Shown piece after piece: positions 16,738-26,114 of a stretch of DNA of 64,000 nucleotides. The position numbers were made by a program, and so were the translations under genes. The DNA lies in NCBI GenBank assembly GCA_002839675.1, contig PGYM01000002.1, positions 290,111 through 354,110 of the forward strand, written 5' to 3'. The stretch is from Methanomicrobiales archaeon HGW-Methanomicrobiales-1. GTDB taxonomy: Archaea; Halobacteriota; Methanomicrobia; Methanomicrobiales; Methanospirillaceae. The first letter of the stretch is position 1; the number at the start of each line of letters is the position of its first letter. The notes beneath the pieces were generated by a model. The model made no database searches. It had not been told where the DNA came from and saw only the letters and a list, made by a program, of their open reading frames with translations.

Positions 16738-18263
16738 ACGTAAATCTTAAACTGAATGAATACCTGACCGCAGTAAAAGATCAGCCAAAACCGCTGATTA
16801 TCCCGCTCTGCGCTGAGCTGCCTTTGCCGGATATCTCGCCGCTGGATATTTACACCGGGACCCGGAACGGTTGCGGGTTCCTGCTTGAATCAATGGAGGG
16901 GAGCGAGAAGATTGCCCGCTACTCCTATATCGGGATCGATCCCGAATTCGTGGTCACGATAGGAAAGACTGTGGATGTCCGGGGTAATGAGCGCTTTACA
17001 GCAATTGCAAAAGAGCCCGAGGGCGAGACACCGGTTGATAAGATCAAGTCGATACTCTCCCGGTTCTGCTACGTGAACGTTAAGGCGCCCCGGTTCTTCG
17101 GGGGGATGGTGGGTTACTTCGCGTACGACTGCGTGTACTCGCTCTTTGAGAAAGTACGCGAGGGGCACAACGGCATCCAGCAAACTGCCGGGAACCGTGC
17201 CAGCGAAGATCATGACGCCAGTTTCATGCTCACCAAGGACTGCATTGTTTTCGATCACGCTGAAAAGAAACTCTTCATCTTCTCCAGCCCGTTTCTGACA
17301 TACGATTCCAACCTGACAGAAGAGTATGAACAGAGCATTGCGAAGATACGTGCATTAAGCGACCGTATTGCACACCTTGCATCAGGAAAGAACGCGAGTG
17401 AAACACCGAAGAAGGCGAGCGGTAAAACACCGGAGTATATCCCGTCAGTATCACAGGAAGCCTTTGAGCGATCTGTAGAACGGGTAAAAGAGCACATTGT
17501 CGCAGGGGACATCTTCCAGGCAGTGATCTCGCGCCGGATGGTGTGTGCAGTCAAAAACGATCCCTTCGCGATCTATGCGGCACTTCGGGAGATCAACCCG
17601 AGCCCGTACATGTATTATCTCGATTTCGGGGACGAGCAGGTTATTGGCGCAAGTCCCGAGATGCTCGTGCGGGTGGAGAAACGGCGGGTAACAACCGTGC
17701 CTATCGCCGGCACCCGCCCGAGGGGACGCGATGCCCGTGAGGATGCACAGCTCACCCGGGATCTTCTCGAAGATCCCAAGGAACGGGCAGAGCATACAAT
17801 GCTCGTTGATCTCGCGAGAAATGATATCGGACGGGTCTGCCGGTTTGGTTCTGTCGAAGTCGGGGAGTTCATGGGTATTGAGAAGTTCTCCCATGTCCAG
17901 CATATCGTGTCCACGGTCAATGGCACTCTTAGGGATAACCTGGATTGTTATGATGCCTTCAGATCCTGTTTCCCTGCCGGAACAGTATCCGGTGCACCGA
18001 AAATCCGGGCAATGCAGATCATCGGCGAGGAGGAGACGCAGAATCGCGGGCTCTACGCCGGGGCGGTCGGCTACATCGGGTTTGACCGTAATCTCGAGTT
18101 TGCAATTGCAATCCGTACGGTGATTGTCAAAAACGGCATGGCATCGGTGCAGGTCGGTGCAGGAATTGTTGCTGATTCCGTCCCTTCCAATGAATGGAAG
18201 GAGACCGAGAGCAAGGCATCTGCGATGTTGCGGGCCATCGAGAGGGCCGGGGTGTCGTCATGA
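16734..18263 (+). CDS. trpE: Anthranilate synthase component I (TrpE)
   Basis: Converts chorismate and ammonia from TrpG into anthranilate, the first committed step of tryptophan synthesis. The 509-residue length is normal. The tryptophan feedback-inhibition motif LLESMEGSE is at residues 49-57. The chorismate-binding half has the signatures DIFQAVISRR, IAGTRPRGRDAREDAQL, DLARNDIGRVC, FPAGTVSGAPKIRAMQII and GAGIVADSVPSNEWKETE. It is the first gene of trpEGDCFBA, and its TGA overlaps the trpG ATG. The start lies behind an operator, a hairpin and a short overlapping ORF (see those entries), so regulation at both transcription and translation is possible. Confidence 0.97.
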   Translation: MNVNLKLNEYLTAVKDQPKPLIIPLCAELPLPDISPLDIYTGTRNGCGFLLESMEGSEKIARYSYIGIDPEFVVTIGKTVDVRGNERFTAIAKEPEGETPVDKIKSILSRFCYVNVKAPRFFGGMVGYFAYDCVYSLFEKVREGHNGIQQTAGNRASEDHDASFMLTKDCIVFDHAEKKLFIFSSPFLTYDSNLTEEYEQSIAKIRALSDRIAHLASGKNASETPKKASGKTPEYIPSVSQEAFERSVERVKEHIVAGDIFQAVISRRMVCAVKNDPFAIYAALREINPSPYMYYLDFGDEQVIGASPEMLVRVEKRRVTTVPIAGTRPRGRDAREDAQLTRDLLEDPKERAEHTMLVDLARNDIGRVCRFGSVEVGEFMGIEKFSHVQHIVSTVNGTLRDNLDCYDAFRSCFPAGTVSGAPKIRAMQIIGEEETQNRGLYAGAVGYIGFDRNLEFAIAIRTVIVKNGMASVQVGAGIVADSVPSNEWKETESKASAMLRAIERAGVSS

Positions 18264-18841
18264 AAGTCCTTATCGTGGACTGTTATGATAGCTTCACCTT
18301 CAACCTGTACCAGCAGGTGGGTAAACTCGGGGGAAACCCGGTAGTCATGACCTGCGACACCCCGCTGGAGCAACTCGAAAAGAGCGGGTGCGACCGGATC
18401 ATCCTTTCACCCGGGCCGGGGACACCAGAAGAATCCGGTGTCTGTATGGACGTGTTAGAGACAATGAGCAGAACAATTCCCACGCTGGGGGTCTGTCTCG
18501 GGCACCAGGCAATCTGCACCGCTTTTGGCGGGGAGGTTATAAGGGCAGGACACCTGATGCATGGCAAGACTTCAGCAATCCAGCATGACGGACGGGGAGT
18601 GTTTACCGGAATACCGGCACCATTTACCGCAACGCGGTACCACTCGCTGGTTGCCAGAAAAGACTCCCTACCTTCAGATTTGCAGGTCTCTGCAACCAGC
18701 CTCGACGACCAGTACGTGATGGGGGTCCGGCATACGCGGTACCCGATCGAAGGGGTCCAGTTCCACCCGGAGAGTATCCTGTCGCGGGAAGGCGACCGGA
18801 TAATCCAGAATTTCCTTGACGGCAAAGGAAGGGCATCATGA
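18260..18841 (+). CDS. trpG: Anthranilate synthase component II, glutamine amidotransferase (TrpG)
   Basis: Class I glutamine amidotransferase that supplies ammonia to TrpE. ATG 18260 overlaps the trpE stop (ATGA) and gives [18 protein letters not shown], the standard N-terminus; upstream in-frame codons are trpE sequence in another frame. The oxyanion loop [13 protein letters not shown], the nucleophile motif GVCLGHQAI (Cys near residue 78) and the C-terminal His-Glu pair in [10 protein letters not shown] are all present. The 193-residue length is typical. Its stop overlaps the trpD start. Confidence 0.97.
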   Translation: MKVLIVDCYDSFTFNLYQQVGKLGGNPVVMTCDTPLEQLEKSGCDRIILSPGPGTPEESGVCMDVLETMSRTIPTLGVCLGHQAICTAFGGEVIRAGHLMHGKTSAIQHDGRGVFTGIPAPFTATRYHSLVARKDSLPSDLQVSATSLDDQYVMGVRHTRYPIEGVQFHPESILSREGDRIIQNFLDGKGRAS

Positions 18842-19857
18842 TGATCAAAGAGACCCTCATGAAACTTGCTGAACGGCAGGACCTTGCTGCACCCGAAGCT
18901 GCAGAGGTGATGAGAACGATCATGGAGGGGAGAGCCTCTCAGGCACAAATCGGCGCCCTGCTCCTTGCTCTGCATATGAAAGGCGAAAACGCCGAAGAGA
19001 TCGCTGCGTTTGCACGGGTGATGCGGGATCATGCTATCACGGTAAAACCGGTGACCCAGAGAACACTGGTAGATACCTGCGGCACCGGGGGTGACGGGGC
19101 TCATACATTCAATATCAGCACAGCCTCTGCCTTTGTCGCTGCGGGAGCAGGATGCCCGGTTGTCAAGCACGGCAACCGGGGCGTGAGCAGCAAATGCGGT
19201 TCGGCAGATGTCCTCGCAGCACTGGGAGTCGGTCTCGCACCTGCCCCGGAAGTGCAGGCGCGTATAGTGGAAGATGTCGGGATTGCCTTCTTCTTTGCCC
19301 CAAACTATCATCCTGCCATGAAACATGCCATGATCGCCCGGCAGGAGATCGGGTGCAGGACTGTGTTCAACATTCTCGGTCCGCTGGCAAACCCGGCCGG
19401 TGCGCAGGCACAGGTGCTCGGGGTCTACCGGCCGGACCTTACCGGTACCTTAGCAGAGGTGCTCAGGATTCTCGGGCTCTCGCGGGCAATGGTAGTCCAT
19501 GGATCCGGGCTTGACGAGATCACCACAACAGGGGACACGGTAATTGCAGAGCTCGGTAACGGAGCGATCCGGACGTACACCCTCCGGTGCGACACATTCG
19601 GTATTGCCCCCGCACGACCGGCCGATCTGGCAGGGGGGGACGCAGAGCAGAACGCCCGCATCATCTGCGATCTCCTCCACGGGGAGCGAGGGGCAGCACG
19701 GGACATCGTGCTCATGAACGCAGGAGCTGCGATATATGTCGGCGGGATGGCACAGGATCTTCACGAAGGGATACGACTCGCTGCTGTTTCCATAGATTCA
19801 GGAAACGCCGCTGCCCGGCTCGATGCACTGGTAGATGCGACACGGGGTGCCGCATGA
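18838..19857 (+). CDS. trpD: Anthranilate phosphoribosyltransferase (TrpD)
   Basis: Transfers phosphoribose from PRPP to anthranilate, the second step of the pathway. The PRPP-binding motif [18 protein letters not shown] (residues 77-94), the [21 protein letters not shown] stretch and the anthranilate-site [11 protein letters not shown] are intact. The protein has 339 residues, as expected. The ATG at 18838 overlaps the trpG stop (ATGATG), and the TGA overlaps the trpC ATG, so translation is coupled along the operon. Confidence 0.97.
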   Translation: MMIKETLMKLAERQDLAAPEAAEVMRTIMEGRASQAQIGALLLALHMKGENAEEIAAFARVMRDHAITVKPVTQRTLVDTCGTGGDGAHTFNISTASAFVAAGAGCPVVKHGNRGVSSKCGSADVLAALGVGLAPAPEVQARIVEDVGIAFFFAPNYHPAMKHAMIARQEIGCRTVFNILGPLANPAGAQAQVLGVYRPDLTGTLAEVLRILGLSRAMVVHGSGLDEITTTGDTVIAELGNGAIRTYTLRCDTFGIAPARPADLAGGDAEQNARIICDLLHGERGAARDIVLMNAGAAIYVGGMAQDLHEGIRLAAVSIDSGNAAARLDALVDATRGAA

Positions 19858-20609
19858 TCCTCGATGAGATCATCAAGCGTACCGAGAAACGGGTTGCCCT
19901 ATTACCAGCAACATTTCCAGAGAATGGTACAAAAACTCAGGTTAGCCTTATCGATGCGATACGAAACAGGAACGGCAGGAATGCGGTGATCGCCGAGATC
20001 AAATGCGCATCACCCAGCCGGGGAACCATCCGCCGCAACGTGGACATGGCGATGATGGCAGGCGCACTTGCGGGGAGCGGGTGCGTGGCGCTCTCGGTAC
20101 TGACCGAACCGTATTTCTTCGGGGGTACGGGGCAGGATATCGCCCGGGTGAAATCCGCAGTGAGCATCCCGGTGCTCAGGAAGGACTTCATCATCGACGA
20201 ACAACAGATCGCAGAGACACGGGCACTCGGGGCTGACGCGGTGCTCCTGATCGCCGCAGTGCTCAAGGAGCGCCTGCCGGTCTTTGTCGATCTCGCACAG
20301 GAGTACGGGCTTGAACCGCTTGTCGAGGTCCACAATGCAGAAGAGGCAGAAACCGCACTTGCCACCCGTGCAGCAATGATCGGCATAAACAACCGCAATC
20401 TTGCAACCCTCACGATCGACCGTTCCACCACCCGGCTTCTCTCGCAGAGTATCCGGTCCGCAGGCAGAACGATCGTATCAGAAAGTGGTATGCGCTCAGC
20501 CGACGATATCCGGGAGATGAAACATTACTGCGATGCGTTCCTGATCGGTTCATCGATCATGATGCACGATCGCCCGGAAAAGAAACTCGAGGAGTTCGTA
20601 TGCGCATAA
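19854..20609 (+). CDS. trpC: Indole-3-glycerol phosphate synthase (TrpC)
   Basis: TIM-barrel enzyme that closes the indole ring of CdRP. ATG 19854 ([14 protein letters not shown]) overlaps the trpD TGA; a longer frame open upstream is only trpD sequence read in another phase. Catalytic and binding motifs are [67 protein letters not shown] and [11 protein letters not shown]. The length is 251 residues. The 3' end overlaps trpF by 10 bp. Confidence 0.96.
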   Translation: MILDEIIKRTEKRVALLPATFPENGTKTQVSLIDAIRNRNGRNAVIAEIKCASPSRGTIRRNVDMAMMAGALAGSGCVALSVLTEPYFFGGTGQDIARVKSAVSIPVLRKDFIIDEQQIAETRALGADAVLLIAAVLKERLPVFVDLAQEYGLEPLVEVHNAEEAETALATRAAMIGINNRNLATLTIDRSTTRLLSQSIRSAGRTIVSESGMRSADDIREMKHYCDAFLIGSSIMMHDRPEKKLEEFVCA

Positions 20610-21175
20610 AGTGCTGCGGGATCACCCGGCCGGAGGATGCCCGGTACGCGGAAGCATGCGGCACAGATGCGATTGGCGTTGTGGTATTTTCACCAACGTC
20701 AAAACGATCGGTGACTCCGGAACGGGCCCGCGAAATTTTTGATGCGGTCGGCCTCTTTACTACCACCGTCGCTGTCAGCCACACTACATCACTTGAAGAT
20801 ATCGGGCATATCCTTGCCCTGCACCCGGATGCGATCCAGATCTCGCACCCGTTTGTGTTCCAGGAAAAACCGGATACGAAAGTGATCCGGGTTATCGGGA
20901 GAGACGATCCGCTGCCGATCGATTGCGATGCCATCATTGTCGATGAGAGCCACGGCAGCGGGAAACCATTCGATCTCTCGCATGCCCGTGATGCAGTGCA
21001 GCGATCCGGATTACCGGTCATCCTTGCCGGGGGACTTACCCCGGAAAATGTGGGGGATGCCATCCGGCAGGTGCATCCGTATGCCGTTGATGTTGCAAGC
21101 GGCATCGAGACAGCACCGGGGATCAAAGATCATACAAAAATTGCCGCATTCATTGCGGCAGCACGGAGGACGTAA
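20600..21175 (+). CDS. trpF: Phosphoribosylanthranilate isomerase (TrpF)
   Basis: Catalyses the Amadori rearrangement of PRA to CdRP, preceding TrpC in the pathway. The product starts [17 protein letters not shown] with the general-base cysteine (here C5 or C6, family motif KICG), and contains [10 protein letters not shown]-type substrate loop sequence, [15 protein letters not shown]-like acid region and the phosphate loop [10 protein letters not shown] plus DVASGIET. The 191 residues are slightly short of the usual 200-210. It starts inside the trpC 3' end and lies 2 bp before trpB. Confidence 0.93.
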   Translation: MRIKCCGITRPEDARYAEACGTDAIGVVVFSPTSKRSVTPERAREIFDAVGLFTTTVAVSHTTSLEDIGHILALHPDAIQISHPFVFQEKPDTKVIRVIGRDDPLPIDCDAIIVDESHGSGKPFDLSHARDAVQRSGLPVILAGGLTPENVGDAIRQVHPYAVDVASGIETAPGIKDHTKIAAFIAAARRT

Positions 21176-21177
21176 CC

Positions 21178-22350
21178 ATGACATCAAAGGGAAGATACGG
21201 ACAATACGGCGGGCAGTACGTCTCCGAGACACTGATGAGCGCACTCATCGAACTGGAGGAGGCCTATGCACAGATCAGCAGGGACCAGCAGTTCGCCCGC
21301 GATCTCACCGCATTGCAGACGGAATACGCCGGGCGCGAAACACCGCTTACCTTCTGCCCGAATGCCTCGAAGGAACTCGGGTGTAAGATCTATCTCAAGC
21401 GCGAGGATCTTGTGCACGGTGGTTCCCATAAGTTAAACAACACCCTCGGCCAGGCGTTGCTTGCCAAAAAAATGGGTAAGAAACGGCTGATCGCCGAGAC
21501 CGGCGCCGGGCAACATGGGGTTGCGACCGCGATTGTCGGTGCAGCGCTCGGCATGCCTGTCGAAGTCTACATGGGCGAGGTGGACACCCAGCGGCAGGCA
21601 CTCAATGTCTTCCGCATGGAGCTGATGGGGGCAAAAGTTATCCCGGTCAAATCGGGGACCCGGACGCTCAAGGACGCAATCAACGAAGCGCTTCGCGACT
21701 GGGTGGCAAACGTGCGGGACACCTACTACCTCATCGGTTCGGTCGTCGGGCCGCATCCGTACCCGCTCATGGTCAGGGACTTCCAGTCGGTGATCGGCAG
21801 GGAGGCAAAGGAGCAGGTGATGAGAAAAGAGGGGCGACTGCCCGATGCGATTGTTGCCTGTGTCGGCGGCGGGTCGAATGCGATCGGCATCTTCCACCCG
21901 TTCCTTGCCGATGATGTGGAACTCATCGGCGTAGAAGCAGGAGGCGAGGGGATTGAGACCGGAAAACATTCCGCTACGCTCTGCGCCGGAGATACCGGCG
22001 TATTGCACGGAACACTCTCATACCTCTTACAGGACGAACACGGACAAGTGATGCCTACGCACAGCATCTCGGCAGGTCTCGATTACCCGGGGGTAGGCCC
22101 GGAACATGCAATGCTCAGGGACAACCACCGCGTGACGTATGCGGCGGTCAACGACCCCGAAGTGATGGATGCATTCAGGTTCCTTTCAAAAACCGAGGGT
22201 ATCATTCCGGCCCTGGAGTCCGCCCATGCGGTGGCATATGTCAAACAGAATGCGGACCGGTTCGATAAGGATGACATCGTGATCATCAATCTCTCCGGGC
22301 GGGGCGACAAGGATGTCGCAGAAGTGGCAAAGATGCAGGGGGGATTGTGA
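21178..22350 (+). CDS. trpB: Tryptophan synthase beta subunit (TrpB)
   Basis: PLP enzyme that condenses indole with serine. The PLP-lysine motif is [20 protein letters not shown] (Lys near residue 87), the serine-binding loop is [10 protein letters not shown], and the phosphate-binding GGGSNAIG occurs near 230. The N-terminal [14 protein letters not shown] and the 390-residue length identify the TrpB1 class that complexes with TrpA. ATG 21178 follows trpF with an SD-like GGAGG (about 21165-21171). Its TGA overlaps the trpA ATG. Confidence 0.97.
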   Translation: MTSKGRYGQYGGQYVSETLMSALIELEEAYAQISRDQQFARDLTALQTEYAGRETPLTFCPNASKELGCKIYLKREDLVHGGSHKLNNTLGQALLAKKMGKKRLIAETGAGQHGVATAIVGAALGMPVEVYMGEVDTQRQALNVFRMELMGAKVIPVKSGTRTLKDAINEALRDWVANVRDTYYLIGSVVGPHPYPLMVRDFQSVIGREAKEQVMRKEGRLPDAIVACVGGGSNAIGIFHPFLADDVELIGVEAGGEGIETGKHSATLCAGDTGVLHGTLSYLLQDEHGQVMPTHSISAGLDYPGVGPEHAMLRDNHRVTYAAVNDPEVMDAFRFLSKTEGIIPALESAHAVAYVKQNADRFDKDDIVIINLSGRGDKDVAEVAKMQGGL

Positions 22351-23156
22351 TGGGACGGATTGAAACTGCATTCGCGGCTTCCTTTTTGAAAAAGCCGGCC
22401 TTCATCGGGTTTATCGTTGCAGGAGACCCGGACAAGGCCCCCTGCATCCGGATAGCCAAGGCACTGATTGCCGGGGGAACCGATATCCTCGAACTGGGAG
22501 TGCCATTTTCGGATCCGGTAGCGGATGGTCCGACCATCCAGAAAGCCGACGAGCGGGCGCTGGCAGCCGGAACAACCCCGGACACCGTGTTCGACATCGT
22601 CAGGGAGATCCGCAAGGAATCCAACGTGCCGATCGTCTTCCTCACGTACTACAACATTGTTCATCGCCGCGGGATTGAGAAATTCTATCGTGAAGCGCAT
22701 GAGGCCGGTGTCGACGGCATCCTGATCGCCGATATGCCGGTCGAGGAGTCAGAGGAAGTCTGTGCTGTTGCCGCGAAGTACGACATCAACCCGATCTTCC
22801 TCATCACCCAGACAACTTCGGATGAACGGATCAAAAAGATTGCAGCAAAGGCCCGCGGGTACCTGTACCTTGTCGCTGTTCTTGGCGTCACCGGGGTGCG
22901 TGACCAGGTGTCAGAAGGTGCAATTGAGCTCCTGCACCGGGTCCGCAGGCATACATCTCTCCCACTGGCACTTGGTTTCGGGATATCGACCCCAGCACAC
23001 GCACAAACCTGTGCCCGGGCCGGAGCTGATGGGGTGATTGTCGGAAGCGCAATCGTGGATATCGTCGAGTGCAACCTGAAAAAACCGGATGTGATGGAAC
23101 GGGAGTTGAAGGATTACGTAACAAGGATGAAACAGGAAGTCCTAGTCAAACCGTGA
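22350..23156 (+). CDS. trpA: Tryptophan synthase alpha subunit (TrpA)
   Basis: TIM-barrel subunit that cleaves indole-3-glycerol phosphate and channels indole to TrpB. The catalytic glutamate is in LELGVPFSDPVADGPTIQ (residue near 48) and the aspartate in GVDGILIADMPVEE. The phosphate site is GFGISTPAHA and DGVIVGSAIVD. The start is ATG 22350, overlapping the trpB stop as TGATG; a GTG three bases upstream is an alternative. The 268-residue length is normal. It is the last gene of the operon, and AT-rich sequence follows at 23157-23180. Confidence 0.96.
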   Translation: MGRIETAFAASFLKKPAFIGFIVAGDPDKAPCIRIAKALIAGGTDILELGVPFSDPVADGPTIQKADERALAAGTTPDTVFDIVREIRKESNVPIVFLTYYNIVHRRGIEKFYREAHEAGVDGILIADMPVEESEEVCAVAAKYDINPIFLITQTTSDERIKKIAAKARGYLYLVAVLGVTGVRDQVSEGAIELLHRVRRHTSLPLALGFGISTPAHAQTCARAGADGVIVGSAIVDIVECNLKKPDVMERELKDYVTRMKQEVLVKP

Positions 23157-23212
23157 AAAAATCTAAAAATCATCTTTTTATCCAGCGCCGGACAAAACTA
23201 TGCCGGTAAATC

Positions 23213-23734
23213 ATGAAGTCGAAAAACATTCTCCTTATCATCATGTGTGCCTGCCTTGTTGCCGGCCTTCTTGTCGCCGGTTGCACTCAACCTGCGGCAC
23301 CCGCACAGACACCAGCAGCCACCACCGTTGTCACCACCGCAGAACCGGCCAGTGTTGGCATGGCAAACCCGGCCTCAGTCAACTGTGGCAAAGTCGGTGG
23401 AAATGTCGAGATCAAGAAAGATGCACAGGGTAACGAGTACGGCATGTGCACGTTTGCCAACGGCACCACCTGTGAGGAATGGGCACTCTTCCGAGAGGAA
23501 GGCTGCAAACCGTTCACACCCGTGACCACAACCGCAGCAGCGATTGGTATGGCAAACCCGGCCTCGGTCAACTGCGGCAAAGTCGGTGCCACATCAGAGA
23601 TTATGAATAATCCTGACGGCAGCCAATACGGCATGTGCAAGTTCCCCAACGGGACTGCCTGCGAAGAATGGGCGCTCTTCCGCGAAGAAGGCTGCAAGCC
23701 GTACGTGGCACCAACTGCCACCCCGGTAAAATAA
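23213..23734 (+). CDS. Lipoprotein with two tandem DUF333 domains
   Basis: A 173-residue exported lipoprotein. The signal peptide ends with the lipobox LLVAGC (C24), followed by a Thr/Pro/Ala-rich linker. Two nearly identical 50-residue units follow (about 51-101 and 114-165), each beginning GMANPASVNCGKVG, then YGMC(T/K)F(A/P)NGT and CEEWALFREEGCKP. This is the DUF333 pattern, a small domain of surface proteins with paired cysteines. The close similarity of the copies points to recent internal duplication. Function is unknown. The gene is convergent with the YkgJ-type gene, and T-rich sequence at 23735-23748 could end both transcripts. Confidence 0.87.
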   Translation: MKSKNILLIIMCACLVAGLLVAGCTQPAAPAQTPAATTVVTTAEPASVGMANPASVNCGKVGGNVEIKKDAQGNEYGMCTFANGTTCEEWALFREEGCKPFTPVTTTAAAIGMANPASVNCGKVGATSEIMNNPDGSQYGMCKFPNGTACEEWALFREEGCKPYVAPTATPVK

Positions 23735-23745
23735 TTTTTTCTTTT

Positions 23746-24237
23746 TTATTCAACAGGTTCAGCGCGATAGCCATGCGCCGCCAGGGCAGCGATCACGGAT
23801 TTTTCCCAGCGGGGATCATTGTCATGGGGCAAGGGTATAATCTCTTCTTTCCAAATCTGCGCAAGGGATTCATCAGACGACTTGAGCTCACTTCGCCCGA
23901 CTATCCTGCCGCACTCATGACCCTCATGGTCAAAGATCACCATCCGGTAGCACCGGAACTCTCTGCAGACTCGCGGCCGGGTGGCATAGATTGCACAGGC
24001 AATGCCATTCCCATCCTGTTTTTTCCGCATGAACGGGCAGCCTTTGACCGGGACCCCTGTCTCTGAAGAAAGGGGCTGACTGTCGGCGTATTCTCCTTCA
24101 ATATGAGCAAGGAAGAGTTCGTTCTTTACCCCGTACCGGCAGTAAAAGTCACGGCTGGTGAGCTGGCGCTCGATTTTTATAAATGCCCCGAAACTCGCGC
24201 AGCACTTGCCACACCAGTTACAATCGAATGCCACCAT
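23746..24237 (-). CDS. YkgJ-type cysteine-cluster protein
   Basis: A 163-residue protein of the YkgJ/CxxCxxCC cluster family. The start at 24237 (MVAFDCNWCGKCC) puts the first cluster CNWCGKCC at the N-terminus as in relatives; a longer frame upstream lacks sensible sequence. Further cysteines are at VKGCPFM, GIACAIYATRPRVCREFRC, the usual distribution for a zinc or iron-sulfur site. The family has been proposed to bind Zn or an Fe-S cluster, but its role is not settled. It is the nearest gene upstream of the mercury-methylation cluster and is divergent from it, with about 165 bp between starts. Confidence 0.86.
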   Translation of the reverse strand: MVAFDCNWCGKCCASFGAFIKIERQLTSRDFYCRYGVKNELFLAHIEGEYADSQPLSSETGVPVKGCPFMRKKQDGNGIACAIYATRPRVCREFRCYRMVIFDHEGHECGRIVGRSELKSSDESLAQIWKEEIIPLPHDNDPRWEKSVIAALAAHGYRAEPVE

Positions 24238-24338
24238 ACCGATGATCGGATGTTGACGGGAGGAGTAATAAAAAGAACGGGGATGTCCCCGGATTATTGT
24301 GCAACATCCTGAACCCGGCATGAATTGTAAATATTTTT

Positions 24339-24403
24339 GATTTTTCTGATTTTTCTGAAAATTATAAATATACCGGAGATTCTACAAGATCCTGAGGATT
24401 TGC
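24339..24403 (+). promoter_or_regulatory. Promoter region of the hgc-arsC cluster
   Basis: A TATA box TATAAATA (24363-24370) lies about 40 bp before the first ATG, so transcription should begin near 24390. A ribosome site TGAGGAT (24393-24399) precedes the ATG. Just upstream of the TATA box are two tandem copies of GATTTTTCT (24339-24347 and 24348-24356), which could be a regulator site. No ArsR-type palindrome is evident. Confidence 0.6.
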
Positions 24404-24697
24404 ATGGCCAAAAAAAAGATGAATGATTCAACGTGCACACCTGGCAGTTCACCGTGCGGGTGCAGCCCGGCCACCGGGTGCAGGGTCGAGGCAGTATTGA
24501 GCGTTGACGAGCGCGGACAGATGGTGCTCCCCAAAGATATCCGGGAAAAAGCCGGCATCAAAACCGGTGACAAACTCGCCCTGATCAGCTGGGAGAAGGA
24601 CGGCAGCATCTGTTGTCTTGCGCTCATGAAGGTCGAGAACCTGAACGGCATGGTAAAAGACGTGCTCGGACCGCTTATGCACGACACTGAACGCTGA
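24404..24697 (+). CDS. hgcC: HgcAB-associated AbrB/MazE-like regulator (HgcC type)
   Basis: A 97-residue protein with a swapped-hairpin AbrB/SpoVT DNA-binding domain: VLSVDERGQMVLPKDIREKAGIKTGDKLALI (residues about 31-61). The N-terminal 26 residues are cysteine-rich (CTPGSSPCGCSPATGC). Proteins of this form are annotated as HgcAB-associated protein because they sit beside hgcA; the position 14 bp upstream of hgcA here fits. A role as a transcription regulator or metal-sensing partner is inferred. ATG 24404 has a good ribosome site and its own promoter. Alternatively it could be an orphan antitoxin-like protein, but no toxin is adjacent. Confidence 0.83.
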   Translation: MAKKKMNDSTCTPGSSPCGCSPATGCRVEAVLSVDERGQMVLPKDIREKAGIKTGDKLALISWEKDGSICCLALMKVENLNGMVKDVLGPLMHDTER

Positions 24698-24711
24698 GGA
24701 GAACAGAATTT

Positions 24712-25776
24712 ATGACATCTCCCCAAACCTCAGGCTGCTCATGCTCCCAAGCGGCGAAGGCATCCCCGTGCTGCGGTAGTCCGGGTGCAATGCCGCAAGC
24801 AGAAATATACACAACTGACAGCCCCCTCACGTTTGCCAACCGGCTCGACCATTTCCTTGCCCGCTGGGGCATAAACCGCATGAGGCACCGGGTCGAACCC
24901 GGCCTCTACCGGCTCGGCAACCCAACTCCGGAATCCCCGGTCTTTGCCTCGGCGAACTATACGTTAAGCTTCGATGCCGTGCGTGCTGCCCTTGCGGGAT
25001 TCGATGCATACATCCTTGTGCTGGACACCAAAGGGATCAATGTCTGGTGCGCTGCCGGAAAAGGCACGTTCGGTACCGATGAACTGGTCAACCGGATCGA
25101 ACAGACCGGCCTTGCCGGTACCGTCACCCACCGGAAGATCATCGTTCCCCAGCTGGGAGCGCCGGGAATTTCCGCCCATGTGGTCCAGCGCCGGTCCGGT
25201 TTTAAGGTTGAATATGGACCGGTCCGTGCCCGGGATCTCCCGGAATATATCAGGAACGGAAAGGCAACGCCGAAAATGCGCACGGTAGAGTTCCCGGTCC
25301 GCGACCGGATTGTGCTGGCACCAGTTGAGCTGGTTCACGTGGCGTTGCCGACGATTGTTATCGCAGCCGTTCTCTGGTTCCTTGCCGGCCCGGTCGCCGC
25401 ACTGGCAGCAATCTCTTCGGTGATTGCAGGAACCGTACTCTTCCCGGCCCTGCTGCCGTTCATCCCGACAAATGATTTCTCCACAAAGGGCCTCCTTCTC
25501 GGGGGCGTTGTTGCAATCCCGTTTGCCGCTGTATTCGCTTCAGCCCCGGCATTGCCCGGCTGGGCCGCGCTCATCGCTGCCCTGACACCGCTCCTCATCA
25601 TGCCGGCAGTCACCGCATATCTTGCCCTGAATTTTACCGGTTCAACAACCTTCACCTCACGGACGGGGGTCAGGAAAGAGATCTTCCGGTACGTACCCGT
25701 CATGACTTTCATGGCAGTCACCGGCACCATTCTTGGGATCGTGCTCGGCGTAAGCCGTCTCATGGGAGTGATCTGA
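24712..25776 (+). CDS. hgcA: Mercury methylation corrinoid protein HgcA
   Basis: Membrane-bound corrinoid protein that transfers a methyl group to Hg(II), giving methylmercury. The hallmark cap-helix motif NVWCAAGKG is intact at residues 110-118, with the cobalt-coordinating Cys113. The corrinoid domain occupies about residues 35-200, and five hydrophobic segments fill 200-345, as in characterised HgcA. The N-terminus is unusually cysteine-rich (C9, C11, C20, C21), before the normal domain start. ATG 24712 is preceded by GAGGAG at a normal distance. The gene lies between the hgcC-type regulator and hgcB and overlaps hgcB by one base (TGATG). I regard this as one of the most secure functional calls in the window. 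Confidence 0.96.
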   Translation: MTSPQTSGCSCSQAAKASPCCGSPGAMPQAEIYTTDSPLTFANRLDHFLARWGINRMRHRVEPGLYRLGNPTPESPVFASANYTLSFDAVRAALAGFDAYILVLDTKGINVWCAAGKGTFGTDELVNRIEQTGLAGTVTHRKIIVPQLGAPGISAHVVQRRSGFKVEYGPVRARDLPEYIRNGKATPKMRTVEFPVRDRIVLAPVELVHVALPTIVIAAVLWFLAGPVAALAAISSVIAGTVLFPALLPFIPTNDFSTKGLLLGGVVAIPFAAVFASAPALPGWAALIAALTPLLIMPAVTAYLALNFTGSTTFTSRTGVRKEIFRYVPVMTFMAVTGTILGIVLGVSRLMGVI

Positions 25777-26114
25777 TGTTTGATTCCTACGCGGAGAACA
25801 CACTCCATTTCCATAAAGATCGGTGCATCAACTGCAAGCGCTGCACCCAGGTCTGCCCCCACCGCGTATTTGCGGAGGGACCGGAGCATGCGGAACTTGT
25901 CCGCCCGGCTGCCTGCATGGAATGCGGGGCCTGTGCCCTGAACTGCCCGGTGCAGGCGATCGAGGTCCAGAGCGGAGTCGGGTGTGCATGGGCGATGATC
26001 AGCGCTGCCCTGCGGGGAAAGGATATGGACAGCGGGGAATGCAGCTGCGGTGGGGATGCGGGATCCTGCTGCGGCGCCCGGGAAGAGAAGTCATCCTGCG
26101 GTGATCAAAAATGA
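25776..26114 (+). CDS. hgcB: Ferredoxin-type mercury methylation protein HgcB
   Basis: A 112-residue 2[4Fe-4S] ferredoxin that reduces the HgcA corrinoid. Cluster motifs are C17-x2-C20-x2-C23-x3-C27 (CINCKRCTQVC) and C47-x2-C50-x2-C53-x3-C57 (CMECGACALNC), the second matching the conserved HgcB signature. A single Cys70 follows (GVGCAW), corresponding to the extra conserved cysteine of the family. The tail has C89, C91, C98, C99 and C108, including a vicinal pair, which in HgcB is proposed to bind Hg(II). The TGA overlaps the arsC ATG by 4 bp, so the two are translationally coupled. Confidence 0.96.
   Translation: MFDSYAENTLHFHKDRCINCKRCTQVCPHRVFAEGPEHAELVRPAACMECGACALNCPVQAIEVQSGVGCAWAMISAALRGKDMDSGECSCGGDAGSCCGAREEKSSCGDQK

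Noticed and set aside
18283-19326. 347-codon minus-strand ORF across trpG and trpD
   Set aside because: Both genes beneath it are intact trp enzymes with overlapping starts, so this reading is a shadow frame.
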